From contig JABANN010000158.1 in assembly GCA_013115125.1 (NCBI GenBank), forward strand, positions 1 through 59,185: a stretch of 59,185 bases of DNA. The letters run 5' to 3'. Origin of the DNA: Perkinsus olseni (lineage: Eukaryota; Perkinsozoa; Perkinsida). Shown piece after piece: positions 34,601 to 46,600 of the stretch. The first letter of the stretch is position 1. The number at the start of each line of letters is the position of its first letter. The translations under genes were made by a program, and so were the position numbers. The notes below the pieces were generated by a model. The model saw only the letters and a program-made list of their open reading frames with translations. It was not told where the DNA came from and did not search any database.

Positions 34601-37600
34601 AGCTGCCACCTCGACCATCATCAATATAAACGTCGTAATTGATGACGGCGGCACCCCCGTCAGTAACAGGCACGGACCATCTGAGACTGCAGGTTGACCT
34701 GCTGGTCGCGAAGACCTCCAGGCCCGTCGGCGCACCAGCCACGGTAGCCGTATATCCGCTGACGTAGGCACCGTAGGGACTCCACTCAGCCAGGGCCCGA
34801 TTCCGAGCCGCTACACGGTAGACACACTGTGAGCCCGACGTAGTCGGCACGGCAGTGTCGTTATACGACAAGAGGGGCCAGGAGGAGTTAAGGACGGCAA
34901 AGCCGCTGCCGCAGTCCCTTTCGACCTTATATTGCTCCACTACAGAGCAGCCAGTGTCCGCAGGGACCTCCCAAGCCACTACGATTTCCTCAGCGGAGCT
35001 GCTGACCACTACCATCCTCTGCGGAGGGCTTGGCGGTACGGCCAGCTGCACGGATACGATGGCGCTTCTAGGGCCGAGGCCGATCGTGCTCTGAGCTGCC
35101 ACTTGGGCGTCGTACACTTGACCACACAACAAGCCTGTGGTGTTGAAGGTCCTGACATTGGGGACGGATGAGCCATCGAAGACCAGGGTAGGTACATCAT
35201 TGTAGCCATTGTTGACAAAAAGTTGGTATGACACAGTACTTGCACCACCATAGTACAAACCCGACAAGGCGTCCCATTCCCACACGAGGCTGTCCACAGT
35301 CGAGGACCTCCTTCGTAAATTTTGTGGCGCAGCGGTCGGAGGCTTGCCCACAACCTGTGACACCAGAGCACTCCACTGGCCAGTAATATTAACAAAATTG
35401 ACCGCCCTGACGCGGAACTGGTAAGTGACCCCTTCGGACAGGCCACAGACGGTCGTGTTGAGCCAGTTGGCGCCATAGCCCATCGAGGCGTCCGTCCAGG
35501 AAATGTACAGCGGCTCCGGAGCGTAGTGGAGTTGGTAGTAATTTATCGGACTACCGCCATCATCGCTGCTCGGGTCCCACGTCACAGCGACGCAGGTATC
35601 GCTGTAGTAGACAGCACTGACATTCACTGGCGGCGAAGGCTGATAGGCCATCAGCGTGTAGAGGACCGTCCTGTTGCCCACCTCCGCTGAGGACTTGCCG
35701 ATGATGTTGACCCCCAGCACGTAGGCCCTGTAAGTCCTCCCGAGCGCGAGCCCAGTCCTCACGTAGTACCTCGTATTAGGCTTATTGAGGCCATCGTAGA
35801 CCAAGGCGAAGGGCCCTCCCAAACCATCATCGCCCCACAGCTCGTAACCGCGGAAGACAACAGTGGCCTCACTGCCGATGCCAGCGACGGTCGAGTTGAG
35901 TGCATCCCAAGTGTAGCGAATGCTGCTGTTGTCCACAGTCTCCCCACCGAGGCCATCCACGCGACCAGGCAGATCGGCATTACGAGTATACAAAGCGTGG
36001 CTGTCGCTCGACCACCCCTCGCAATTCTTAGCTCGAACCGTGAACAGCCATGGACCTCCGGCGGCAGTGCAGTTCTTCCCGGTAATGGTATACGACGAGG
36101 CCAAGGCCGTGTTGACCGAGCCCGTGAGCTCCACCAGCTCAGTAGAATACTCGTACACCGCGTACTTCTCAATCTCGCACCCGCCGTCATCATCGGGAGG
36201 AGCCCATCCGATCTCGATTGTTTCCGCGTCGCAGTCCGTAGACACGACGAACGGCTTGCCAGGGGGGCCAGGGTCAGCAACAGTCCGAAACGTGGCCATG
36301 TCGCTGAGCGCGCTCTCTCCAGCCATGTTAGTGGCGCTGACTTGGAACGTATACCTCAGGCCCGGCTCAAGACCGTCGAACTCCCTGTGGGTGGCCGGGC
36401 CTTCGAAAACAGGCAGCCTACTGCCCCCTCGTCCGCTGTCCATATACAGGGTAAATTTGAATAGGTCGTTACCACCATTATCTTGAGGTTGCTCCCATAC
36501 GACGTGTAAGGCGGTACGGCTCCGATACACCACCCTGACTGATGCCGGCTGGCTCGGCGGGCTGGCGGCCACCAAAGTGGCGACAGGCGACCGGGGCGAT
36601 TCCACCCCTTCGCTGTTGACCGCGATCGTCTGGTAGCGATAGAGCCTGCCAGTGGACACAGAAAGGTCCTGGAAGTCGAACAGGTAGGGACTGCTGAGCT
36701 CAGCCATGAGCACAGAGATGGAGGAGGTAGTTGGAGGGTCATCCCGGTACACTCGAAGGTAGCGGATCGACGCACCACCGTTGTCAAGGGGAACGAACGT
36801 GTTCAGGTGGATGAAGCTCATTGAGGTATTTCCTGAAGGAAGGCAATGCACGAGACCCGGCGCTCACCTCCCCTACTTCTAGTTGGCGCAGGCGGAGCGG
36901 CGGGTGGGCCGACGATGGTTCGATGGATAGTGTTGGTACTGAGCTTGCCCCCTCGACTGTTGTTGGCGGCGATTCGAAAGCCACACCTGAACCCGAGCTT
37001 TGCAGCGCATTATTGGTCAAGACCCCCACTAGTACCTGGCACCCGTTGGCAGGCCAGTAAATGCGTAGCTGGTCGCCGTAGACGCTACTGCCGTGTTGAC
37101 GGGCGTGGTGACATCACCGCCGTTGCAATCATCCCTGAACGCTGTGAACCCTATCAGAGGTAGCTCGGCCGAAGATACGCATGTCGCGGTACTCGCCGTA
37201 GTACCTGACCAAAGGATCGCTCCCACCACCCGCGACCAGTAAACCGAGCGTCAGTACCGAGTAACATACAGCATACAGTAGATAATAGAGACTCTAGCTA
37301 CGGAGGGGAATACAAATTTTTATATTCCTGAAAGAATTTCTAACTCCATTGTTGATCGGGGTGCAAGCCCCCCACCGGCGGTGGCGCTATATACCAGGAA
37401 CTGCAAGGTACTCGATGCATCAATTGGAAGATTCCAGGAGCATTCCATTCGGGATTGTGAATCAACTAATCTGTAGATATCATTATGACATACCAGTTTA
37501 CGTATCATATTGATGAAAGATTACAAAGGTTGATCGAAACCCCATTCCCTTCACTTCCTCGACGATATTGTCACTTACAGAGGCTCCAGACTATGGTCAC

Positions 37601-40600
37601 ACTAGTAGGCGTCCTGAGGTGGTCCTCAGCCTGAATCGTGAAATCTCCAGGGAGGCTGCCCGTGACGAAGGTCTCAATATCGGACCATTGGCCGGGGGTA
37701 GTGCAGGCCAGTGGACAAGGGTAGCTGGCCAGGGTGGTGTTCTGTGGGCAGGGACCGTGCGCTCGGACTCGGACGCGGTAGTATTTACTAGGCGTGAGGC
37801 TGTGAATGACGTAAGATGGATCTAACACGATAACAGGACTGGCAACCTCGGTGACAGCAACGAACGTCCCCCTATGGACCACTGGAACAGTGGCGTCCTC
37901 GGGCTCTCCCCAACGCACGATCCGAGCCCGACTCACCAAGGACGCTGCAGGACTTGATGCTGACTGAGAGGCTACTGGCCGTCGCGTCACCGTTGTCATG
38001 CTCCAGCTCCCACATCACAATTGGGCCCGAGTCTGCCGTAGTCGGCGGGGTCCACTTCAAGGCTATCTCGATGTACGGGCTGCCGCTGTCGTACTTGTAC
38101 TCGGGCCGACCTGATGACCATTCAACAGTAAGGACGATCGAGGGAATATCTTAGGTCGGTACCGGCCCGAGACAAGTCATGGGCCGAGCGGTCGCGTACG
38201 ATGCATCCACGACTTGGTATCCGTCCCTAGCAGCCTACCGGGCTTTCCATGGGGGACTCCTGCATAGAGGGCCACTCGAGAGGTCTTCGCCCCCTCCCCC
38301 GCCACTGTTATCGCAGCTACGGCTATCCAGTAGTAGCGTCCGGGAGTGAGACCTGAATGAACACACGCTCCAGATGCACGAGACTTAGGTTCAACAGAAG
38401 AGAACTCCATGACACCAGCCGACTTCTGCCCGTCTCACCTGTCAGATTATACTCGAGGACGTTGGCTCTGGTTCTCCCATCATACACCATCTGCAGCGGC
38501 AGGCCGTCCAAGCCGTCATTAGCGTAAACCCGATACCCGGTGATAACGCATCCACCACTATCCACCAGGTTGAGTATAGGGAACCAGCTGATGCCGATCA
38601 CCGTCGGACTCCAGGCTGACGAGACTCTTGAGATGTTACTAGGGGGGCTAGGCACCGCACACGCGTACAGAGTGCGATGGCCCGAGGCGTCTCCGTCGCA
38701 ATCAGTATACTCGTCCGTGTCGCAGGTCGTGAGATCATTCACCGCGTTCCTCGCATACACCCGATAACGATATCCAGTGCTAGCCACCACCCCCGCCGCG
38801 TCGGTGTATTCCAGAATATTCGCGAACATAGCCGCGATGGTCGTGAGCACCGACGAGCCGGCCGGCGCCCGCTGCACCACGTAACCCGTTAGAGGCAGTC
38901 CGCCCGAGTCTGCCGGTGGTGACCATCTCAGGGTGATGGCCGTCAAGTTGCTGCTAGCGAGCTCAGGAGGGTCGGGCCTGTAAGGTCGTCTCCCACAAGG
39001 CTTCACGCAGCACGTTGAAGACTGGTCGCTCTCGCCAGCAGCAGACAGCGCGGTGACGCGCAGGTCGTACCACTCGCCCAGCGTACAGTCGGTCAGCGTG
39101 TACCAGAGCGTGGCGGGATTACCGGTGCCATCGTAGGCAAGCCTGAAGTTAACATAAACCTTATAGCCGGTCACAGTCGGTGGAGAGCTCGGCGTCGCCC
39201 ACGAAATCGAGATAGAGTTCTCGCTACTGCCCACAAACGACGCAATCGGTGCCGCATTGGGCGGGCTGGCCATTAGGTCGTTCTCCTGACTGTAGAGGAC
39301 CGCCCCCACAGTCACGTCGTTATCCGCGAAAAGACGGTATCGGTACACTTCGTAAGGCCTTATGTTCACCACATCAGTATACGTCAGATTGGTGATACCA
39401 GTCATCACAGTACTCCACGCGCCTCCCATTTGCGATCGCTCCAGCGTGTAGCGCAAGTTGCTGGACTTCCCGCCATCATCAGCAGCGTCCCACTCCACCG
39501 TAATGAAGTTCACAGTGGTGTTGCCAGTGCCTTGCCGAGGACGTCCCGGCCTCCCTGGCCTGCTCGCAGCGTAGGCGAAAATATCTTCGGACATAACTCC
39601 ATCGCCAGCCTGATTGACCGCTTGAACGTGGAACGTGTACAGATCACCCGAGGTCAAGGCCGAGGTCCGCCCATCCGCCAGAGTCGGAGCGTACTCGAAG
39701 CTGAGCACCGAGCTCCTGTTCCGACCATCGGAGACCAGCTTGTCCACAGGCGTATTGTTACCGCTATTGACCCACACCTTATACCCAGATACAATGCTAT
39801 CAACAGGAGCCCGCCACTTCAGAACTATGCTCGTGTTAGAGCTGCTCAACACCCAGCCATGCTCCGCCGGCACAGGAGCGTTCGGCGGGTCCGCAGCCAG
39901 CAGTGTGATACGGGTACTTCTAGGCCCCTCACCAGCCGCATTCATAGCCACCACTTGGAACCGCCAGATGTCGTTAGGAGAATCGACCTCAACGAACGGT
40001 CCGAATAACGTCAGTGTTGTGATGCCCGCGTTAGCAGTGTCCGCGTAGCTCTCGTAGCTGCCGGGAGAATAATAGACCCTGTAGCGCACCAGCGAGGTGC
40101 TGCCGACCTCAGTAGGAGGGTCCCATTTTATAGCGATCTTGTCTCGAGCTTGAGTGACCGAAAAATCTCGGTGGACGTTCGACACCGGGCCCGGTTTGAC
40201 CCAATCGCAGCAGCGGAACTCTGAGACGTTCGAGAGCGCCGAGTGGCCTACCCGAGTGTACCAACTTTGAGAGATCTTATAGACCCTCCCGTAGGTCAAG
40301 TTGCTGATGTGCACGATAGACGGATTAACGCTGGTGGCTTGAGTAACGGAGTTCCTCAGGACACCACTCCCCATGCCATCATTCCAGGCCAGCGTGTACC
40401 CTAGAGTCGGCGGCAACGTAGTCGAGCCGCAAGCAGTGGTTATCGGTGGCACCAGTGAGAAGGTGAAGCTTCCAGTTGGATCCACGCTCGAGGCCGCGGT
40501 GAGCACTGGCGGCTGTGGCGTATCAGGCAACGTGCAAGGAAATACCGTGATTTCGCGCGGCAAGCCCACCACAGTACTGGATGCCGTGAGCCGGTAGTAG

Positions 40601-43600
40601 TACGGCACGTCATTGTCCAGAGATGTCTGCACATAGGTGTAGGTACTGGCTGACAAAGACGAGCTCAGCGTCGTCCAGGTACCACCAACGTCCTTCTTCC
40701 GCTCCAGCTTGTAGCTCACTATCGCATCATTGCCGTCATCGTACGGCGGCTCCCAAACAAGCGTGGCGGCACTGGTGCTGAACGGACTGGCTCTGTAGAA
40801 GACGCTGACCGGGTCTGGCGGTTTATAGACCGTGACCACCCCACTAGGATTGAGAGTGTCCAGTTCCAAGCCGGAGTGGAAGAGATTATTCCTGGGTATC
40901 ACGTGCTTCGACACACCGCGAGCCGGGCAGCTCCACAAGAGGCAAAACCTGGCAATCCCATCGCCATCCCAATACGTAATCTGGATCGGAGTCATCCTCC
41001 CCGGTATCATGGCTATCTGGGAGACCTCGTACTCACCCGCACTGTCTGCCTGTAGAACGAGACGGTCTCCCAGCCAGATGTAGGCTGCTTCGTCGACCTC
41101 AGCGTGCAGCGTATAATTACACGCGTAGTCCGCTCGCAGGTAGCCATCCCACTGCATGCTCACATTATCAGCTCTCTGTGAGGGGCCCACCGTGCCTTGG
41201 CCCCAGTCAAGACACATCAACGGCTCCACGAACTCCCCCGTAGGATGCCCGGCCCAACCTCGAGTCGGCCAGTACTTAGCGTTCAAGCCTCCCTGCTTGG
41301 CCACGTGACACCGGACTTGCCAGCTGCCACTCTCCGGGTACTTGGACTCCAATTGCCAAACGTTGTCTCCAGCATGATGGACGAACAGCTGCTCTCGCCT
41401 CGGGATCAGCCCGTGGACGTCCACTCTCGACGTCACGTTCAAGCTCAGCCTCTGCGGCCCTTCAGCAAAGCAAGCGACATGGATGGTCGGGTCACCGGTA
41501 ACGATGTTGGTGTACTCGTCCCGGGCCGTCAAAGTGATATTATACGACACATTCGCTTGCACTTCAGTCAAGCTGTTGGATGACGTACCGTGCAAAAATA
41601 AGTTCTTGTTGAAGTCATAGCTGAGCTTCGATCCTGGCTCGATCGGGGCAGCCCTCACTGTGATGCTCAAGGGGATATTAGTCCCTCTCACTCGCACTGT
41701 CAGCCCCGTCCACACCTGTGCCGTGGTCTGGACGTAGCAGTACTGCCACTTGCCCAGCCCCCAGTACTTGGTCATGGAACCCAGATTGGTCGTCGGTGGG
41801 TCGTCCTCGATATCCTGAGCACCCTCCGCTAGGATACCGTACACATTATTAAGGACGTTGTCTCGCATGGTGACGTTGAAGCATGCTTGTCGTCCAGCAA
41901 AAGATTCGTTCTGAGCTGAACCCTCAATGAGCGTGTTGGAGCCCACCACGCTGTTAGGAGACACGACCACAGTGAACGGCGAGTCGACTACATCTTGCCA
42001 GCTCCGTCTGTCGACCCAAACCTGTACTCGCAAGTTCCATCGACCAGCTTTCCTCGGATAAATCGCAACCATGTACCGCCCTCCAGCCGTGTACGAGAAG
42101 TTGCCGTACACGAAATTCTCACTGGTTCCTGTCTCCTCCAGAAAAGCTCGGAGGCGGCAGGTGTCCAGTCCACCACCAACAGTAGCATTCCAGCAGTCCC
42201 CCTGCACTGGGTTGTCTGCGGCGGACCTAGTGTTACCGAACTTGTCAACAGTCTGCACAGTGAAAGTGTTGACCGTCCCCGCGCTCATTTGTGACAGAGC
42301 GACGCCACTGGCAGTACTGTTGGACCATGTCAGACCGGTGGAGACATCAACCGTACGTCGGTCCGAGGCCAGGGCGTTGAGGGGCGCCAGAAGGTACTTG
42401 CCAGGTATGGGATGCTTCGGAAAGTCCACCCCGGACCACGACAGCGTAACGAACGCGCTGCTCGTCGTATGACGATACAGCAGCTCCACCGGGACGGGCT
42501 CGTTCTGTGTGAGAAAAATATTTCCTGAAGCATAGATTGCTCGGCCGTCGATATCCCGCAGCTCCCACTTCTCTACTAGAGTCTCGTGGTTGACCGTGAG
42601 CCTCACAGCGTGGTCGGCATCAACATAGATCTTGTACGTGCCAGTCGCGTTAGGCAGTATCCACCCAGTCCACCGAGCGCTCCAGAAGTCCCGATGCATT
42701 TCCTCGAACGGCGCAACAGCATCCCAGGACAAGTCAACGACCTCCTGTCTCGTATAGGAGAACACCGGGGCGTTGCTGTGCCGACGGTCGCTGGTGAGAG
42801 CGACCAATGACTGCAGCCCGGGCGTGCGGAAATACTCGCCGACCAGTCCCCCAGGCTGCCCGACGTACACCACAGTGCTGTATGAGCCTACCACCTGTAA
42901 GCTCGTATTGAAGACGTAGTCTCCTGACTTCGTACTTTCATAGGTGCCATTGAAGCGAAGAGCAGCAGTCGTGTTGGCGAAGACGGGAGAGTACTCCGCG
43001 ATGAGATGCACATCAGTCTCGTTAATAGGGTTGTTCCAGTAGTCCCTCGGGTAGCACTTCCAGGACACCCACTCCCCAGCTACGTATGAACTCGGAATGT
43101 CACAGCGTGTCCCGTTCTGATTGACAGTCGCAGCGACGACGTCCACTCCCTCCACCGTCAAGTTTGCCGAATTCTTTATCGCATGACCATTCACAGTAAC
43201 CGTGAGCAGAACTCTACGACCAGCCGTGGGTGACCCCAGCATGACCGTATAGGTACCGTTATGATTCGAGCTGGAGTTGAGGCTTTGACCATTGAGCGTG
43301 GCTACCACATTCGCGGTTCCGTTGAGCAGATTATTAGTGTAGTTATCCCTCAGGACCAGCAGTGCTGGCTCGTACGTCCCAGCAACGTACGTCTCCTCCA
43401 CGTTGAACAGCTCGCAGTTCTTAGGATCTACGCTGCCAGGAAGCACGTCGATCTGGAACGACCCTTGGACAAGCTCAGCGCTCGTGTTGAGCGCTTGGTG
43501 TCGAGAAATGTCGATTTTATCGACCCGAACAGAAAGGAATCTGCCGCTACCGGCCTTCCGAGGGGTGAAGATGCAGTGGTATGCACCCGAGAGCTCGTGG

Positions 43601-46600
43601 AGACAAAGACCAGTGTCGTAGGGCTCGGGGCCGATGGAGACGGACACCTCCACCTGAACATGAATACGATGCAAAGCTAGAGGTGTCAGAAAATGGGTAC
43701 AGTGGACGAACAGGGCGATCTACTCAACTTCGACAAAATTCGAAAAAGTCGTAAACTCCGCAGATTTTTACGCGAAGAAAACACAACGGAACTGTTCCCT
43801 TTCCACTCACCCCTGCCCTGGGCTGTGTTATGATGTTCCCGTAGGCATCCCTGAGCTGCATCCTCACGCTGCTAGACACCCCCGCCCGGACCGTACTCGG
43901 CGGGTCCACTGACTGCAGCACACTAGCCGGGCCGAACGGGGATGCCGAGTTGGCTTCTCCCACGATGTCGAAAGGGGACCCGAGTATGTGTTCGCCGTTC
44001 AATCTGATGTAAAGCCTGTTGTTGCCAGCCCGCAACCCGGTGAAGGTGAGATCATAGATGCCCGATATCTCGGTTGGCTGGGCTGGTAGCGTGAGCTCAA
44101 AGTAGCGACCAAAATCAGCTGTGAGTTGTGCTGAGTCGTCAAGCAGGGTGAGGGAGCTCGTGAGGGAGTAATTTCTCCACTCGAGGTTCAAACTCAAATT
44201 GAAGGACCCTTCCTGAGATCGCTCCACGACGTTGCCGTAGACGTCCTTCACCGTCACCCGCAGAACCTTGGGTACCCCAGCCATGAAGTCAATCGCACCG
44301 GCCAGGCCATCTGTGACGACCGTTGCGGACGCTGCTGGTGGCCCCGGCGATACGTCGAGGGAAGCTCCCGAGTTAGAAATCTCCACGTTACTCGACTTGA
44401 TAGTGACTGTGTAAGTGCCGGCTTTGGTGAGCAAGTAGTGGACAGCATACAGCCCGATGGACTCATTGAGTGGGGTTGAAACCACCGAAACGGTACTCCC
44501 ACTGGTAGCAAACTGTACGACGAAGACAGCACCATTAGAATCGGTCATGTTGTTTCCCTCAGTGTCTTTAGCTTGGATATAAAAGACGCTAGGCAGCCCC
44601 GCAGAGCTTTGAGTGAGCTGGTGACCATAGGCAAGGCAGTTCTGGGGGAGAAGATTGCCGACCGTGACGTCGATGAACAGAGGCATTCCGCTGATGGCCG
44701 GCGCTCGATACATCCTAGAGGCCGGGATGGGCTCCTTGACTTGAGAGAAGGAGCTCCAGTAGAGCTTGAGATGGGCTTGGCCGGTGAGCTCGCGGTACTC
44801 CAGTTTAATGTAATGGTAGACTCCGGCGGAGAGGACAGCCCTGCCCCAGAAGCCTCCACAGCAGATGTCCCACTTGTCGAAGAGAAGCACATCATCGATC
44901 CATAACCTGACAAACAGTGATGCTGTTCTGGCAACGGCGTACCGATACGACAGGACCACAAGCCGAACGTGGCGGCCTCCGCAGCTAGCCCTCTTTCAGA
45001 GACGTGAAGGTCTTTCGATTCGTACACACTAGGACGCTGTTCTCGCCCCTTACTATCAGCCGGTAAGCGCAACTTCGATAACCCGATGAGCGACGCGCGA
45101 GCCGCTTGTTTTAAGAGTATTTCTCGGCTGCATCTCACCTTGCGTGGTCATCCGCATCGACATAAAAGGTGTACTCTTCAGAGAACTCCGCTCGGATGAA
45201 GCCCGTCCATCGAGCCGTGACAAAATCGGCTGCATTACCGGTGATATCGCCCCTCTCCCAATCTAGTATCTAAGGTCGACCCTGGCATTCGGCGAGTGAC
45301 CTCGCCCTACCATGTCCGGTTGCTGCTTCGTCTCATGCGGCAGACCATAGAACCACTGATTGTCCCAATACTGTGCTTGAAGCCCACCTTGCTCTAGAGT
45401 CCTGATGACCATAGTGTACCTGAAACAACGCTGAGATCAATAGGAGACGGGCCCCGCGGCAGGCGTAGTACTGTCCAGCGACTGTCGGCCTGTAGTAAAC
45501 GCTGTATTGACCGTTACCACTGTCGGCACTCGACGCGGTGATTGGGGCCGTACCAACAGGAATGGGATTGGACGCCGTGGTGTAATGGGTATCGCCAGGG
45601 ACCAACGGCACCTGATGAGCGACAGGTCGCCGGTTCGACCCCAGCACCCCACATCAACCTACCTCGATAGTACTGGTAATCTCATCCAGCTTGCTTGGAT
45701 TCAACAACCTCAGCACAAAAATTCGGCTCCCGTACTGCGTGCCCGAGAAGCCGCTGAGCTCGTTGACACCGGACAGCGGATCGACCGCTTGTACGATCAC
45801 CTGCACAGCGAGTCGCTAGATCACCTTCCCTCATGCCTCGAACCCATCCGAGGCTCACAAAAACAACGTCAGTAGCAACACCGCCGACTAGTACATTTCG
45901 AAGCGGCACGAGTACAACGACGCTCTCCTCGAGCGACCCAGCGGGGGAGCTTACCTGATGACTGATTCCAGCCTGCACTGCACTTGCATAGGAGGCGACG
46001 ACACTTCCGGGCACGGCGAACATGTTCTTCAGCATGACCGTGACCTCAGAAGGAGTATTGCTAGTGCCAACTCTATTGGTGGCGTACACTCTGAAGCGAT
46101 GCGATATTGGGCTAGATAGACCACAGAATACTTGAGAGTAAAGGTTCGGGTTCGGCACGCAGGGCTGTACGGTGACGAAGTTGCCATCAGCGTTCATGTC
46201 CCTGGTCACCGAATAGCATGTAATTGGCGACCCTTGAGGGTCCGGTGCCGACCAGGACAGCTTCACGCAGTCATAATCGTACTTGGTGAACACCGTATTC
46301 TGAACCGTCCAAACCGGCGAGCCAGCGGCCGCGTAGGTCACAATATCAGACGCATCACCGGTGACACTGCCGCTAGAGGCAGTGCCCTGGCAGTAGTAAC
46401 GGCAGTTAGCATCAGCAGCGAGACCGGAGGAGGTAACAGTATCTCCACACGTCGCGTCTAGAATCATCGTAAAAGTGCCTCCTCCGGCGCAGTCGTCTCG
46501 ATATATTCGGCAAGCCGTTGGTGAGCCCGTCGGGATTGGGTCGACTCGGACCTGAAGCCGCTTCAAGTCAGAAATCGAGCCAGTTGTCGCGTCGTCCAGT

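Noticed and set aside
36780-37060. Frameshift in the giant gene
   Set aside because: A GTACTA..GGTTCAG intron followed by a GTGAGC..CTTCAG intron gives a smooth FN3 sequence (GFRIAANNSRGG, then PPAAPPAPTRSRG), so no frameshift is needed.
20688-43680. Many plus-strand frames of 60-430 codons opposite the giant gene
   Set aside because: They are interrupted at no consistent splice sites, have no domains and mirror FN3 or Cys-pair coding sequence on the other strand.
45545-45662. A complete tRNA gene on the plus strand
   Set aside because: A- and B-box-like pieces and six of seven acceptor pairs can be found, but the D and anticodon arms do not fold and the 5' half is coding exon of the giant gene. 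Only the intron's T-arm-like core is kept as a finding.
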